The notes under the pieces were generated by a model. That model saw nothing but the letters and a program-made list of their open reading frames with translations. It did no database searches and was not told the DNA's origin. The translations under genes were made by a program, and so were the position numbers. 36,835 bases of DNA from contig NZ_SBEF01000036.1 of NCBI RefSeq assembly GCF_004011885.1, forward strand, positions 1 through 36,835, in the 5' to 3' direction. Source of the stretch: Serratia microhaemolytica. Its GTDB lineage: Bacteria > Pseudomonadota > Gammaproteobacteria > Enterobacterales > Enterobacteriaceae. Below, piece by piece: positions 1 to 12,473 of the stretch; the first letter of the stretch is position 1, and every line of letters starts with the position of its first letter.

Positions 1-42
1 GTTATCAAGATGCTGCTGTTTTTGCTGTTTGGTGTATGGCAT
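1..42 (-). CDS. IS66-like TnpA accessory protein, N-terminal 14 residues
   Basis: The start ATG is at 42-40 on the minus strand and the frame reads MPYTKQQKQQHLDN to the window edge. The copy at the other end of the window gives the same peptide and continues with NWRNSGLSQSAYCR, typical of small IS66-family accessory proteins that begin with a Trp-rich, helix-turn-helix-like segment. Only a fragment is visible, so no statement can be made on whether the gene is intact. Confidence 0.55.
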   Translation of the reverse strand, partial: MPYTKQQKQQHLDN

Positions 43-127
43 GGTTTATTCTCAAGCAGAGGATGTGATGGCGAGAATAATGAAAGGCTTTATTCGCTGC
101 GGCAAGGTGAGGCTACCGGACGCTTAC
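1..127 (-). mobile_element. IS66-like element, left end only (cut by window edge)
   Basis: The minus strand begins at 127 with GTAAGCGTCCGG, the type of terminus seen in IS66-family elements, and leads after 85 bases into a transposase accessory reading frame that leaves the window at position 1. Bases 1-82 recur as an inverted copy at 36715-36796 with one mismatch. Bases 83-127 match the other copy at only about half of positions. The family call rests on the terminus and the short peptide, so it is moderate. Confidence 0.6.
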
Positions 128-475
128 TTTCCAATGGCTACCTTCAGAAAATCACTGCAACGCGAAATAGTTGGGTACATATCAATCCCTCACAATCAGC
201 ATGTTACCTATAAAGCGGTAGTAAACTTTGTTTGCTGTCAAGAAACAGGGATTTGATTTAACAGCAGATAATTTTCAGATGAAAACGCTTTAACTTCGAA
301 TAAACATAGCGTTTCAATTACCTAGTGCGGCGTGATAACACGTAATACACGATATTTTTGCGTGCCGATGAAGGGAGGGGACTGTTTTCATTACGGGGGA
401 ACTCCCGATCATCGAGAGTTCCCTGCTATAGCTAAGGGTAGGCTGGATTGTCTAGCACATGTTTATCTCATTCGA
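128..475. other. Non-coding stretch between IS66-like end and serS
   Basis: No credible reading frame was found on either strand; the short frames are antisense or lack ribosome-binding sites. In E. coli a transporter or dms genes lie downstream of serS. Nothing like them is seen here. The only clear structure is the hairpin at 397-423. Confidence 0.5.
397..423 (-). terminator. Hairpin downstream of serS, possible terminator
   Basis: GGGAACTC (397-404) pairs perfectly with GAGTTCCC (416-423) across an 11-base loop, about 50 bases past the serS stop. No T tract follows on the minus strand, so termination is only a guess. Confidence 0.35.
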
Positions 476-1810
<1,335 letters not shown>

Positions 1811-1877
1811 TTATCCAGCGTACAGAAAACTAGATAAAAGTAGTGTACTGCTTGTTAACCTTACCGCAAGGCGACTA

Positions 1878-3221
1878 TCAGCGGTAGCGTTTTGTCTGGC
1901 TATTTTGATCTTGCTTGGCCAGCCAGGCCAATTTTTCAGCAATCTTGGCCTCTAAACCCCGTTCAGTTGGGTGATAGTAGGTGGTTTGTGCCATCTCAGG
2001 GGGAAAATAGTTCTCACCGGCAGCGTAAGCATTTGGTTCATCATGGGCATAGCGATATTCCGCACCCAAGCCGATCTCTTTCATCAGCCGGGTGGGCGCA
2101 TTACGCAAATGCGCCGGTACATCATAATCGGGTTGCTGTTTCGCATCACGCAGCGCAGCGGTAAATGCGTTGTAGACTGCATTGCTTTTCGGCGCACAGG
2201 CCAGATAGACAACAGCTTGTGCAATCGCGCGCTCCCCTTCAGCCGGGCCAACGCGGGTAAAACAGTCCCAGGCAGCAATCGCGATCTGCATTGCTCGCGG
2301 ATCAGCATTGCCGATATCTTCTGAGGCAATCGCCAGCAAGCGGCGAGCGACGTACAGTGGATCACCGCCTGCGGTGATAATGCGCGCATACCAGTAAAGC
2401 GCCGCATCTGGTGCAGAACCACGCACCGATTTATGTAACGCTGAGATCAAATCGTAATAACGGTCGCCTTTATTATCAAAGCGAGCCTGTCGTTCACCCA
2501 GTGTCTCTGTTAACAACTCAGGGGTTAACGTGCGCATTCCATGTTGATCCGGCGAGGCAATATCCGCCATCATTTCCAAGCTATTCAGCGCACGCCTTGC
2601 ATCACCGCCAACCAGTTGTGACAGCATGTCGCGCGTTTCCGGCAGTAGCGTTATCTTTTCTGCCGCTAGACCTCGCTGAGCATCCTGCATCGCCTGATCA
2701 AGCACTTGCCCAATTTCTTCCACCGTCAGTGTCTTCAGCAGGTAGACGCGCGCTCGCGAAAGCAGCGCTGAGTTCAGCTCAAATGACGGATTTTCGGTGG
2801 TCGCACCAATAAAAGTGATAGTGCCATCTTCAATGTGTGGCAGGAATGCATCCTGTTGGCTTTTATTGAACCGGTGTACTTCATCGACAAACAGAATAGT
2901 GCGCCGTGCGGCATGACGGTTTTGTCTGGCACGCTCAATCGCTTCACGGATCTCTTTAATTCCCGAGGTTACTGCAGAAACCCGCTCGATCTCCGCATTG
3001 CCATAGCGGCCAATTAACTCTGCCAGTGTGGTTTTACCAGTACCGGGTGGCCCCCATAAGATCATCGAATGCAGTTGGCCGTTCTCTATCGCACGTGGCA
3101 ACGGTTTACCCGGTGCCAGCAAATGACGCTGGCCGATATATTCAGCCAGCGTAGTGGGGCGCATACGTGCCGCGAGTGGTTGTAATGCGTGTTCAGAAAA
3201 ATCCAGTGACAGCGTGTTCAC
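1878..3221 (-). CDS. rarA: Replication-associated recombination protein A (RarA/MgsA), AAA+ ATPase
   Basis: AAA+ clamp-loader-like ATPase that acts at stalled replication forks and interacts with SSB. It has 447 residues, the E. coli length. Walker A is GPPGTGKT (57-64), Walker B is [11 protein letters not shown] (about 109-119) and sensor 1 lies in GATTENPSF (about 139-147). The C-terminal half is the conserved tetramerisation region ending in KRYR. The start is GTG at 3221-3219, with AGAGG about six bases upstream. The lolA stop lies only 8 bases before it, so the two are co-transcribed and probably translationally coupled. Confidence 0.97.
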   Translation of the reverse strand: MNTLSLDFSEHALQPLAARMRPTTLAEYIGQRHLLAPGKPLPRAIENGQLHSMILWGPPGTGKTTLAELIGRYGNAEIERVSAVTSGIKEIREAIERARQNRHAARRTILFVDEVHRFNKSQQDAFLPHIEDGTITFIGATTENPSFELNSALLSRARVYLLKTLTVEEIGQVLDQAMQDAQRGLAAEKITLLPETRDMLSQLVGGDARRALNSLEMMADIASPDQHGMRTLTPELLTETLGERQARFDNKGDRYYDLISALHKSVRGSAPDAALYWYARIITAGGDPLYVARRLLAIASEDIGNADPRAMQIAIAAWDCFTRVGPAEGERAIAQAVVYLACAPKSNAVYNAFTAALRDAKQQPDYDVPAHLRNAPTRLMKEIGLGAEYRYAHDEPNAYAAGENYFPPEMAQTTYYHPTERGLEAKIAEKLAWLAKQDQNSQTKRYR

Positions 3222-3229
3222 AGCAGCCT

Positions 3230-3847
3230 CTAATTACGTTGGTCGTCCAGTGTTACCCCTTTAGGCGGTGTAAACCTGAATTTTTCAGCTTCAATGACAC
3301 GATTTTGTTGTCCTTTCAATTGATAGTCACTGCGTTGGCCATCTTGCTCGATTGCAGTAAAACTTTTGATCGTGCCACTGTTACTTACGCTGATAAGTAG
3401 CTGCTTCAGGTGATTGCTACTGACTTTCGGCGTCAACTCAAAATCGTCTCCCAGACGCCGGACATCATACTGCTTCCAGTCGTTGGCATTGTTACGTGTC
3501 AGTAAAATAAAAGGCGTGTTTCCTGTCGCATCTTTCAGCCAGCTAGCGGTCACTTGTTCAACAAATGGGTTGTAAAACCAGAGCGTTTTACCGTCAGAGA
3601 TCAACACACTTTCGTCGGGAGAATGCATGTGCCAATTGAACAGATTAGGTCGTTTTAACCACAATGTACCTTCACCTTGTTGCACTACATTGCCCTCAGC
3701 GCTGAGCACTGTTTGCGTAAAATTGGCCTGAAAACTATTCACTTTTGCCAAACGCGTCTGCAAGACACTCGCGGCATCAGCCCAGGCCGATAGTGAACTC
3801 ATCGTGCCGACCAACAGGGAACAGGTTATCAATAGTTTTTTTATCAT
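3230..3847 (-). CDS. lolA: Outer-membrane lipoprotein carrier protein LolA
   Basis: Periplasmic chaperone that takes lipoproteins from the LolCDE transporter and hands them to LolB at the outer membrane. It has 205 residues, close to the usual 203-204. Residues 1-23 form a signal peptide (two lysines, hydrophobic core) with an AWA cleavage motif before DAASV. The frame is open back to an ATG at 3868, but the ATG at 3847 is preferred because AAGGTG lies just upstream and the signal peptide then begins normally with MIKKLLI. It lies 43 bases after ftsK and 8 bases before rarA. Confidence 0.97.
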   Translation of the reverse strand: MIKKLLITCSLLVGTMSSLSAWADAASVLQTRLAKVNSFQANFTQTVLSAEGNVVQQGEGTLWLKRPNLFNWHMHSPDESVLISDGKTLWFYNPFVEQVTASWLKDATGNTPFILLTRNNANDWKQYDVRRLGDDFELTPKVSSNHLKQLLISVSNSGTIKSFTAIEQDGQRSDYQLKGQQNRVIEAEKFRFTPPKGVTLDDQRN

Positions 3848-3890
3848 TTCACACCTTATGTTATGCATGGCACATCAAGCCTGAGTGTCG

Positions 3891-6800
3891 TTACTCATGG
3901 CGTTGTGGTGCCAGAACTTCACGGTTGCCACTATGCCCCTGCGCACTGACAATACCCTGCATCTCCATCTGCTCAATGATGCGCGCTGCGCGATTGTAAC
4001 CGATACGGAACTGCCGTTGGACACCCGAGATGGAAGCTCGTCTTTTTTCAACCACGAACTCAACCGCTTGATCAAATAGCGGATCTAACTCATCACCATC
4101 ATCAAGTTCTGTGTTGCTACCCGCTTCACCTTCTTCGTTACTACTGAGGATACCCTCTTTGTATTGTGGACGCTCACGCGCTTTCCAATCTTTAGCAACC
4201 GCGTGAACCTCCTGATCTCGAACGAAGGCTCCATGCACGCGGATCGGAATCGAGGAATTGGGTGCCAAATAGAGCATATCACCCATGCCAAGCAGCGACT
4301 CAGCTCCCCCTTGGTCAAGGATAGTGCGCGAGTCAATCTTGCTCGACACGGTAAAAGCAATACGTGTCGGAATGTTTGCCTTAATCAAACCAGTGATAAC
4401 ATCAACAGAGGGGCGCTGGGTGGCCAAGACCAAGTGGATACCCGCAGCACGCGCTTTCTGCGCTAACCGGGCAATCAGTTCCTCAATTTTTTTGCCGACC
4501 GTCATGATCAGATCAGCAAATTCATCCACCATCACCACAATGTAAGGCTCTTTTTCCAGCACCGGTGCCGAAATATCCATGCTGCTACCCGGTTTCCAGA
4601 ATGGATCCGGGATTGGACGCCCCATCGCCAAGGCTTCATCGATACGCTCGTTATAACCGGCCAGGTTACGTACTCCCAACGCCGACATCAATTTATAACG
4701 CCGTTCCATCTCAGCAACACACCAACGCAAGGCGTTAGCTGCATCTTTCATATCTGTTACTACATCGGTGAGCAGATGTGGGATACCTTCATACACCGAG
4801 AGTTCCAACATTTTCGGATCAATCATGATAAAGCGCACCTCTTTCGGTGTCGCTTTATACAGAATGCTCAAGATCATCGCGTTGACACCAACCGATTTAC
4901 CCGAGCCGGTGGTGCCGGCAACCAGTAAATGCGGCATTTTGGCCAAATCCGCTACCACCGGCTGACCTGAGATATCTTTACCCAAAACAATCGCTAATGG
5001 GGAAGGATTATCACGGAAATCAGGACAGTCCAGCACTTCTCGCAGATAAACCGTTTCACGCTTGAGGTTCGGCAGCTCTAGCCCAACATAAGGCTTACCA
5101 GGGATCACTTCAACGACACGCACGGCTGAAGTTGACAGTGACCGTGCCAGATCTCGCGATAAATTGGAGATGCGCGCTGCTTTCACACCGGGCGCCAAGT
5201 CAAGCTCAAAGCGGGTGATCACCGGGCCAGGTAAGATATCTACCACATCGGCTTTAACCCGGTAATCAGCCAGACTGACCTCAATCAGACGCGCTTTCTG
5301 TTCCAAAAGCAGCATGTCCACCGGTTCCGTCACTTTCGGTGCTTCGGCCAGCAGATCCAGCGTGGGTAACGGGGTGGTTGGTTTCTGCAAGGGGAGATCA
5401 TTGCGCATCAAAAAAGGATGGATCAGGCTCTCAACCATGGCAGCTGGCTGCGCGGCAATATTGCTTGGCTGAGTATCACTGTTTGGTTGAGCGTGATGGC
5501 TTGGCTGAAGATAACTCGGTTCAATATTGACCGATTCAATCTGAGTAAGGTCAATCGCAGGCTCTTGCTGCTTACCCGACAGCTCTACTGTTTCCGCTGC
5601 TAGGGTAAACAATGGAGTACGCGACTCAGCAACTTCGCTAGCAGCGATAAATGCGCTGCTGGCTGCACTATCAGCAAAATCGATGGTGAAAGGAGTCTCA
5701 TCAACATCCGGCTGTGGTTCAGTAGCGGTTGATAATGTCGAGTACCAATCCCCTACCCTAGGCTCACTGTCAAACTCACCTACGATCGATGAAGAATACG
5801 GTTCAGCAACCGAGTACGCCGTTTGCCGGTGGTTAACGTCCTCCGCGAGCAATGATGATTGTGATGCTTGCTGTTGCATTAGCGCTGGCTCAGTTGCACG
5901 TTGCTCAGCCTCACGCTGTTCTGCCATACGTTGCGACGGCAATTTAATGCCGTAGGAAGCCAACTCGCGCCGAGTGGGAATACGCACCCGATTAGGGCGC
6001 GGTAATTCCGGGCCAATCCCCTGTTTAACTTGCGGAGTTTCACTACTGTGTGCGCTGAATACGGGCATAAAGGTCGGTTGCGTACGTTCAGACTCAACAA
6101 ACTCTTCCGTTAACACTGTTACTGTCGGTGTTTCCACTGCAACCGTGGGCTGCTGCTCCGGTTGTTGTGAAGCGGGAGAGAAGTTAAAAAACGCTGTTTC
6201 AGCCTCTTCATCTGTATCAATCGCAGAAATGGCTGGGGGTTGTACGTCAAAGGGTTCAACAACGCGGCTCGCCTTAATTGGCTGCAGATCAGTACTCACA
6301 GTATCAGTGAGGTTCAACACCGCGTGTTCAGCCACCCGCACAGTCTGCTCTGGCTGGCGATGATAAAGTGGCGGTTGCGGTTGCGAATAAACTTTTGCTG
6401 TATCCGCAGCAATAAATTCATCCAGCACCACCAGTTCATCAGCAACAATCACCAGCGGCTGGTTAGTCTCCTGTGCTGTTCTGCCTTCGTCATGCTTGCG
6501 GGCATTTCGCTTTGAACCATGCAGCAACAAAGCAACTACCGCCAGTACCGCCGCACCGAGCTTTTCAGCGATAGTCAGCCACGACCAGCCAGTAAACAGC
6601 GTAAAACCTGCAACCCAAAGGCAAAGCAGCGCCAATGTAGCGCCAAGCGGACTAAACTCTGGCAACATGGCACTACTCAACAAGTTACCCAGCAAACCGC
6701 CAGACGCAAAGTAATAGAGGTCATCGATATTTAATTCTGCCAGACCACAGGAGGCCAGCACTAGTGCCAGCGTTCCAATTAGACGCAGCGCCAATGAGAA

Positions 6801-7127
6801 GTAATCAGTGTACTCACTATGTTCACGCTGACGGTAAGCACGCCAGCAGAGGATTAGCATGATTGGCGGCACCGCATAAGCAGAGACACCAAAGGTGAAA
6901 AACAAGGTATCGGCCAACCAAGCACCAACAATGCCACCCAGATTATGGATCGGCTCATGCCAGGCAGTTTGTGACCAACTCGGATCTGAAGGATTGAAGC
7001 TGATCAGCGATACCATGAGGTAGAAAGCAAAACCAGCGATGATGATCAACAGCGCTTCAAACAGTCGCCGACCACCAGCCAGTTTTTTCAACGTGACTTG
7101 TTTGTCTTCTGTGTATTCCTGGCTCAA
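3891..7127 (-). CDS. ftsK: DNA translocase FtsK
   Basis: Septal DNA pump that clears the chromosome terminus and activates XerCD at dif. Four or so membrane segments lie within about residues 15-190. A long Gln/Pro/Glu-rich linker follows (about 210-590), then the RecA-like motor with Walker A GTTGSGKS (about 736-743) and Walker [11 protein letters not shown] (about 862). The last ~65 residues are the winged-helix gamma domain that reads KOPS ([17 protein letters not shown]). The start is taken as TTG at 7127 (SQEYTEDK), with GGAG eight bases upstream. A GTG at 7136 would add three residues. With 1078 residues it is about 250 shorter than E. coli FtsK (1329), and the shortening lies in the linker. 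Confidence 0.96.
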   Translation of the reverse strand: MSQEYTEDKQVTLKKLAGGRRLFEALLIIIAGFAFYLMVSLISFNPSDPSWSQTAWHEPIHNLGGIVGAWLADTLFFTFGVSAYAVPPIMLILCWRAYRQREHSEYTDYFSLALRLIGTLALVLASCGLAELNIDDLYYFASGGLLGNLLSSAMLPEFSPLGATLALLCLWVAGFTLFTGWSWLTIAEKLGAAVLAVVALLLHGSKRNARKHDEGRTAQETNQPLVIVADELVVLDEFIAADTAKVYSQPQPPLYHRQPEQTVRVAEHAVLNLTDTVSTDLQPIKASRVVEPFDVQPPAISAIDTDEEAETAFFNFSPASQQPEQQPTVAVETPTVTVLTEEFVESERTQPTFMPVFSAHSSETPQVKQGIGPELPRPNRVRIPTRRELASYGIKLPSQRMAEQREAEQRATEPALMQQQASQSSLLAEDVNHRQTAYSVAEPYSSSIVGEFDSEPRVGDWYSTLSTATEPQPDVDETPFTIDFADSAASSAFIAASEVAESRTPLFTLAAETVELSGKQQEPAIDLTQIESVNIEPSYLQPSHHAQPNSDTQPSNIAAQPAAMVESLIHPFLMRNDLPLQKPTTPLPTLDLLAEAPKVTEPVDMLLLEQKARLIEVSLADYRVKADVVDILPGPVITRFELDLAPGVKAARISNLSRDLARSLSTSAVRVVEVIPGKPYVGLELPNLKRETVYLREVLDCPDFRDNPSPLAIVLGKDISGQPVVADLAKMPHLLVAGTTGSGKSVGVNAMILSILYKATPKEVRFIMIDPKMLELSVYEGIPHLLTDVVTDMKDAANALRWCVAEMERRYKLMSALGVRNLAGYNERIDEALAMGRPIPDPFWKPGSSMDISAPVLEKEPYIVVMVDEFADLIMTVGKKIEELIARLAQKARAAGIHLVLATQRPSVDVITGLIKANIPTRIAFTVSSKIDSRTILDQGGAESLLGMGDMLYLAPNSSIPIRVHGAFVRDQEVHAVAKDWKARERPQYKEGILSSNEEGEAGSNTELDDGDELDPLFDQAVEFVVEKRRASISGVQRQFRIGYNRAARIIEQMEMQGIVSAQGHSGNREVLAPQRHE

Positions 7128-7169
7128 AAAAGGCACTCCAGGTCCTGTTAGTTAACTGACTAAATAGGG

Positions 7170-7202
7170 AAAAACAGCGCCGAGTCATTCTCTCGGCGCT
7201 GT
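7170..7202 (-). terminator. Rho-independent terminator after lrp
   Basis: ACAGCGCCGAG (7174-7184) pairs perfectly with CTCGGCGCTGT (7192-7202), an 11-bp stem with a 7-base loop. On the minus strand it is followed by a run of T. It lies between the lrp stop and the ftsK start, so it separates lrp from ftsK-lolA-rarA-serS. Confidence 0.85.
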
Positions 7203-7257
7203 CACTGTATAAACAAACAGGAGTGTAACGAATTTAATCCGGTTTTGCACCTATGGA

Positions 7258-7752
7258 TTAACGTGTTTTGATGACCAGACGCCCACTTTGTTTCACTTCT
7301 TCCATGACAACGTAGGTACGGGTATCATTCACACCCGGCAAACGCAACAGCGTCTCCCCCAACAGTTTACGATATGCTGACATATCAGCCACACGGGTTT
7401 TTAACAGGTAATCAAAATCACCGGAAACCAGATGACACTCCTGAATTTCCTCCAATTTTTGCACAGCCGTATTGAACTGTTCAAAAACATCCGGCGCCCC
7501 ACGGTTTAAGGTTATTTCAACAAAAACCAACAAAGACGCATCCAAGTAGTGCGGATTAAGCAGTGCTGCATAACCGGTAATAAAGCCTTGACGTTCAAGA
7601 CGGCGAACACGCTCTAAACAGGGTGTTGGCGAAAGCCCGACTCGCTTAGAAAGCTCAACGTTGGAAATTCGCCCGTCCTTTTGCAACTCATTGAGAATGT
7701 TGCGATCGATACGGTCAAGATCTTTACTTGGGCGTTTTTTATTGTCTACCAT
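7258..7752 (-). CDS. lrp: Leucine-responsive regulatory protein Lrp
   Basis: Global feast/famine regulator of amino-acid metabolism, transport and fimbriae. It binds DNA as octamers and hexadecamers and responds to leucine. It has 164 residues, as in E. coli, and is nearly invariant. An N-terminal helix-turn-helix (about 12-60, including VELSKRVGLSPTPCLERVRR) is followed by the RAM ligand-binding domain (about 70-150). The ATG at 7752 has a purine-rich AGAGAG upstream. It is divergent from trxB across a 909-base gap, consistent with the long autoregulated lrp leader known in enterics, and ends at a strong terminator. Confidence 0.98.
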   Translation of the reverse strand: MVDNKKRPSKDLDRIDRNILNELQKDGRISNVELSKRVGLSPTPCLERVRRLERQGFITGYAALLNPHYLDASLLVFVEITLNRGAPDVFEQFNTAVQKLEEIQECHLVSGDFDYLLKTRVADMSAYRKLLGETLLRLPGVNDTRTYVVMEEVKQSGRLVIKTR

Positions 7753-9633
<1,881 letters not shown>

Positions 9634-9703
9634 CTACCCCAAGGTGGGCATCAGCGGTAGCGTACAGCACACCTGCTAACCACTGATGTCCTGCCAATCT
9701 GGG

Positions 9704-11320
9704 CTAGGCCAAGGGTGCCAACTCATCAAAATGCCGGACAATTTTGTCTGCTGCAACCAAATTGGGGATCAATCTAATCGCTTCCAGCATCGCCTGCGGT
9801 TGAGGCTGCAATCCGCAAATAATAATTTCAATCCCCTGCTGGCGTAAATTCGTGATGGCATCCTCCAGCGCATATAGCCCGCTTTGATCGATATAGGGCA
9901 CATTCTCCATGCGGAAAATCACTGTTTTTACCTCTGGCATTTCACGGATAATCCGATTGAATCCAAAAATAAAGCCAAAGAAGATAGGGCCTTCAAAGTG
10001 CTGAATATAGACACGATCTTCATGCCCGGAGAGCCAGGCTTGCTCATCAGCTTGTATCATCGGCGCCTGCTGTAACAGATGGCCTTGTGATTTTTCCTCT
10101 GCCAAATCACTCATCTGCTTCATAAACCAGAGCGCCGCCATCACCATACCAATACCGACCGCCTGTAGCAGATCAACAAACACCGTTAATAGCGTGACAC
10201 TGAGCATGATCACCATATCTGCTCGTGGGACGGCACGTAAATTTCTCAGGCTACGCCAATCGATAATACCAATCCCTACCGTGATCAAAATCCCTGCCAG
10301 CACTGGCAATGGGATCTGCGCGGCATACTCGCCAGCGCCCAGTAAAATCAGTAACAAGATCAACCCGTGCGTCACTCCGGACAACCGTGAGTTTCCGCCC
10401 GAGCGGATATTCACCACTGTTCTGATCGTTGCTCCTGCACCTGGCAGGCCACCAAATAACCCAGCGATGGCATTGCCCACTCCTTGCCCAATCAATTCGC
10501 GATTGGAGTTGTGCTGAGTACGTGTCATGTTGTCTGCTACCACCGAAGTCAACAACGAGTCGATAGCCCCCAAACTGGCCAGTGTCAGGGCTGTAAAGAT
10601 AATGATTGCCGGATCATGCCACTCAATGCCGGCAAACGCCGCAACATGGAGTGCTGGCAGCCCTTGAGGTATCTCACCAATGGTTGGTACCGCTAGCTCT
10701 AGCAGTATCGAAAGCACGGTAAATGTCACCAATGCCACCAATGTTGCGGGGATCGCTTTAGTGACCTTGGGGAACAGGTAGATTGTTGCAATCGTCCCCA
10801 ATGCCAGCAGCAGCGCAGAAAAGTTAATATTGACCACTGCCGTTGCCAATGTCAGTAAGGTGTTAAGCGGTGTCCCTACCGAAGTTAACCCGACAGAAGG
10901 AAACAGTTGAGTGATGATAATAATCAGGCCAATTCCGCTCATAAAGCCAGAGATCACTGGGTATGGCATATAGCGCACATACTGCCCTACCCTCATTAAC
11001 CCCATAACGATCTGCAACAGCCCAGCTAACACAAAAGTGACAATAATCGATGGCAGCGCGGCTTCAAAGGAGCCAAAGTAGGCAATCTCTGCAGCAATGA
11101 TCGCGCTGGATACCACGGTCATCGGCCCGGTCGGGCCACTAATCTGGGTTCGAGTCCCCCCAAACAGTGCCGCAAGAATACCCAACACTATTGCACCATA
11201 TAGCCCAGCAACAGCTCCCATACCCGATTGCACACCGAATGCCAGCGCCAATGGCAGCGCAACAATTGCTGCGGTTAAACCACCAAAAACATCACCTGAA
11301 ACCCCTTTGCTGATAGTCAT
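9704..11320 (-). CDS. SulP-family anion transporter with STAS domain
   Basis: Inner-membrane transporter of 538 residues. About ten or more hydrophobic helices fill residues 1-400, including GGLTAAIVALPLALAFGV and the conserved SGPTGPMTVV. A C-terminal cytoplasmic STAS domain spans about 415-535 (YIDQSGLYALEDAI). SulP members carry sulfate, bicarbonate (BicA type) or dicarboxylates; the sequence alone does not settle the substrate. The start ATG 11320 has GAGAGG upstream. It lies 144 bases downstream of an NTF2-like gene on the same strand, and the pair separates trxB from cydD. Confidence 0.9.
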   Translation of the reverse strand: MTISKGVSGDVFGGLTAAIVALPLALAFGVQSGMGAVAGLYGAIVLGILAALFGGTRTQISGPTGPMTVVSSAIIAAEIAYFGSFEAALPSIIVTFVLAGLLQIVMGLMRVGQYVRYMPYPVISGFMSGIGLIIIITQLFPSVGLTSVGTPLNTLLTLATAVVNINFSALLLALGTIATIYLFPKVTKAIPATLVALVTFTVLSILLELAVPTIGEIPQGLPALHVAAFAGIEWHDPAIIIFTALTLASLGAIDSLLTSVVADNMTRTQHNSNRELIGQGVGNAIAGLFGGLPGAGATIRTVVNIRSGGNSRLSGVTHGLILLLILLGAGEYAAQIPLPVLAGILITVGIGIIDWRSLRNLRAVPRADMVIMLSVTLLTVFVDLLQAVGIGMVMAALWFMKQMSDLAEEKSQGHLLQQAPMIQADEQAWLSGHEDRVYIQHFEGPIFFGFIFGFNRIIREMPEVKTVIFRMENVPYIDQSGLYALEDAITNLRQQGIEIIICGLQPQPQAMLEAIRLIPNLVAADKIVRHFDELAPLA

Positions 11321-11464
11321 TTATGCTGTTACCTCTCTCCATGCAACAAATTCAGATTATCTAGCGACAGCGCTAGTATCGACAATAGTTAGGCGTCTGA
11401 CTGCCGGCTCGCGACAACGGCAGAGCAAACAGCTTGTTCACTCGCCGGTTGTCGATCAATTACA

Positions 11465-11950
11465 CTATTTGGCGTCAGGAACATAGGGCAGTGCAGACTT
11501 ATGCACACAAAGGCGCAAGCGCCCGTCTGCACAGCGACGAAATACAAACGTCTTGTCTACCATCACCTGTTCGTTATCCTCGCTAATTAGATAAACATTG
11601 CCCATCGTGATGGCGATATTGCCGTGGATCTGAATGCCATTATCGGCCGCATTGTTGTCATACCAGACTTTTTTCCACACCTTCAGGGCAAAACCGGCAT
11701 CGTCGGGATAATCGGCATCACCGGCAACAAAATAGGAGATTGCCCCTTTGCGACTGCAGCGGAAGGTATTGGCTCCATGTGCCAGCGTTGGTTTGAAGAA
11801 AACAACACCATCCTGATAATCATAGAGTTCATCAACGATCTCAGCAGCAACCGCACGATAATCACCGCCTTGACGATAGACAGCACCAATTCTGATCAAC
11901 CCATCACACCACGCTTGCTGTGCCTGGTTCACTTCTGCTTCTGTAATCAT
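11465..11950 (-). CDS. NTF2/SnoaL-like conserved protein next to SulP transporter
   Basis: 161 residues, with no signal peptide or membrane helix. The pattern of a helical N terminus (EVNQAQQAWCDGLIRIGAVY) followed by alternating strands with aromatic residues (IHGNIAITMGNVYL, KTFVFRRCADGRLRLCVHKS) fits a cone-shaped NTF2/SnoaL fold. Function is unknown. Similar proteins are sometimes labelled phosphoribosyl-AMP cyclohydrolase, but no such metal site is seen. The ATG at 11950 is preferred over the one at 11980 because AGAGGTGG lies seven bases upstream. Its place directly upstream of the SulP gene suggests a shared operon and perhaps a role in anion or bicarbonate handling, which is inference. 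Confidence 0.75.
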   Translation of the reverse strand: MITEAEVNQAQQAWCDGLIRIGAVYRQGGDYRAVAAEIVDELYDYQDGVVFFKPTLAHGANTFRCSRKGAISYFVAGDADYPDDAGFALKVWKKVWYDNNAADNGIQIHGNIAITMGNVYLISEDNEQVMVDKTFVFRRCADGRLRLCVHKSALPYVPDAK

Positions 11951-12473
11951 CTGCCACCTCTTCGTGGTTATTGTCGACACTTGATTTAAAATTAATCAAG
12001 CGTGGTAAAGTGAGTGCAACTGTTGCACTGAAAATACGGGCCGTGCATTAAAATATAGTCAGCATTCTGCTCGACTGCCTGAAGAGAATGAAAAACAAAA
12101 CTCACTGATTTTATTTGGTGTTGATATCAACATGGCTGATTGACCAGCGCCAATCTTCAATCATCGCCAGCAGTTTTCTGTTTGTGGCAGCGATAAAACC
12201 ACCACCTCAGTGATTGACGCGCAATACCATACCTCTGTTGCTGTGGTGATCAATTTTTTCGAGTCTAAAAAAACCGCAGAGATGTAAAATTTGGTATCCC
12301 GACAACCCCGATGCCGCATAGTGACTGCCAGCAACTATGCGGTTAAATGACTCATGCCAGTACCAGTGATTAGCAAGATGAAAGCCGCGTTGTGTATAAT
12401 CGCTCGTGTTTGTGCTCAAGATGACTCACACTCAGCTTGTCTTCTCTAATACAAAGCGATGTAGATTCTTTGA
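11951..12473. promoter_or_regulatory. Divergent region upstream of cydD
   Basis: These 523 bases have no supported gene. A perfect 9-bp hairpin lies at 12314-12342 (CCGCATAGT / ACTATGCGG, 11-base loop). TATAAT at 12395-12400, about 75 bases before the cydD ATG, is the best -10 candidate, although the -35 hexamer 17 bases upstream (AGCAAG region) is poor. No strong ribosome-binding site precedes cydD. Confidence 0.45.
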
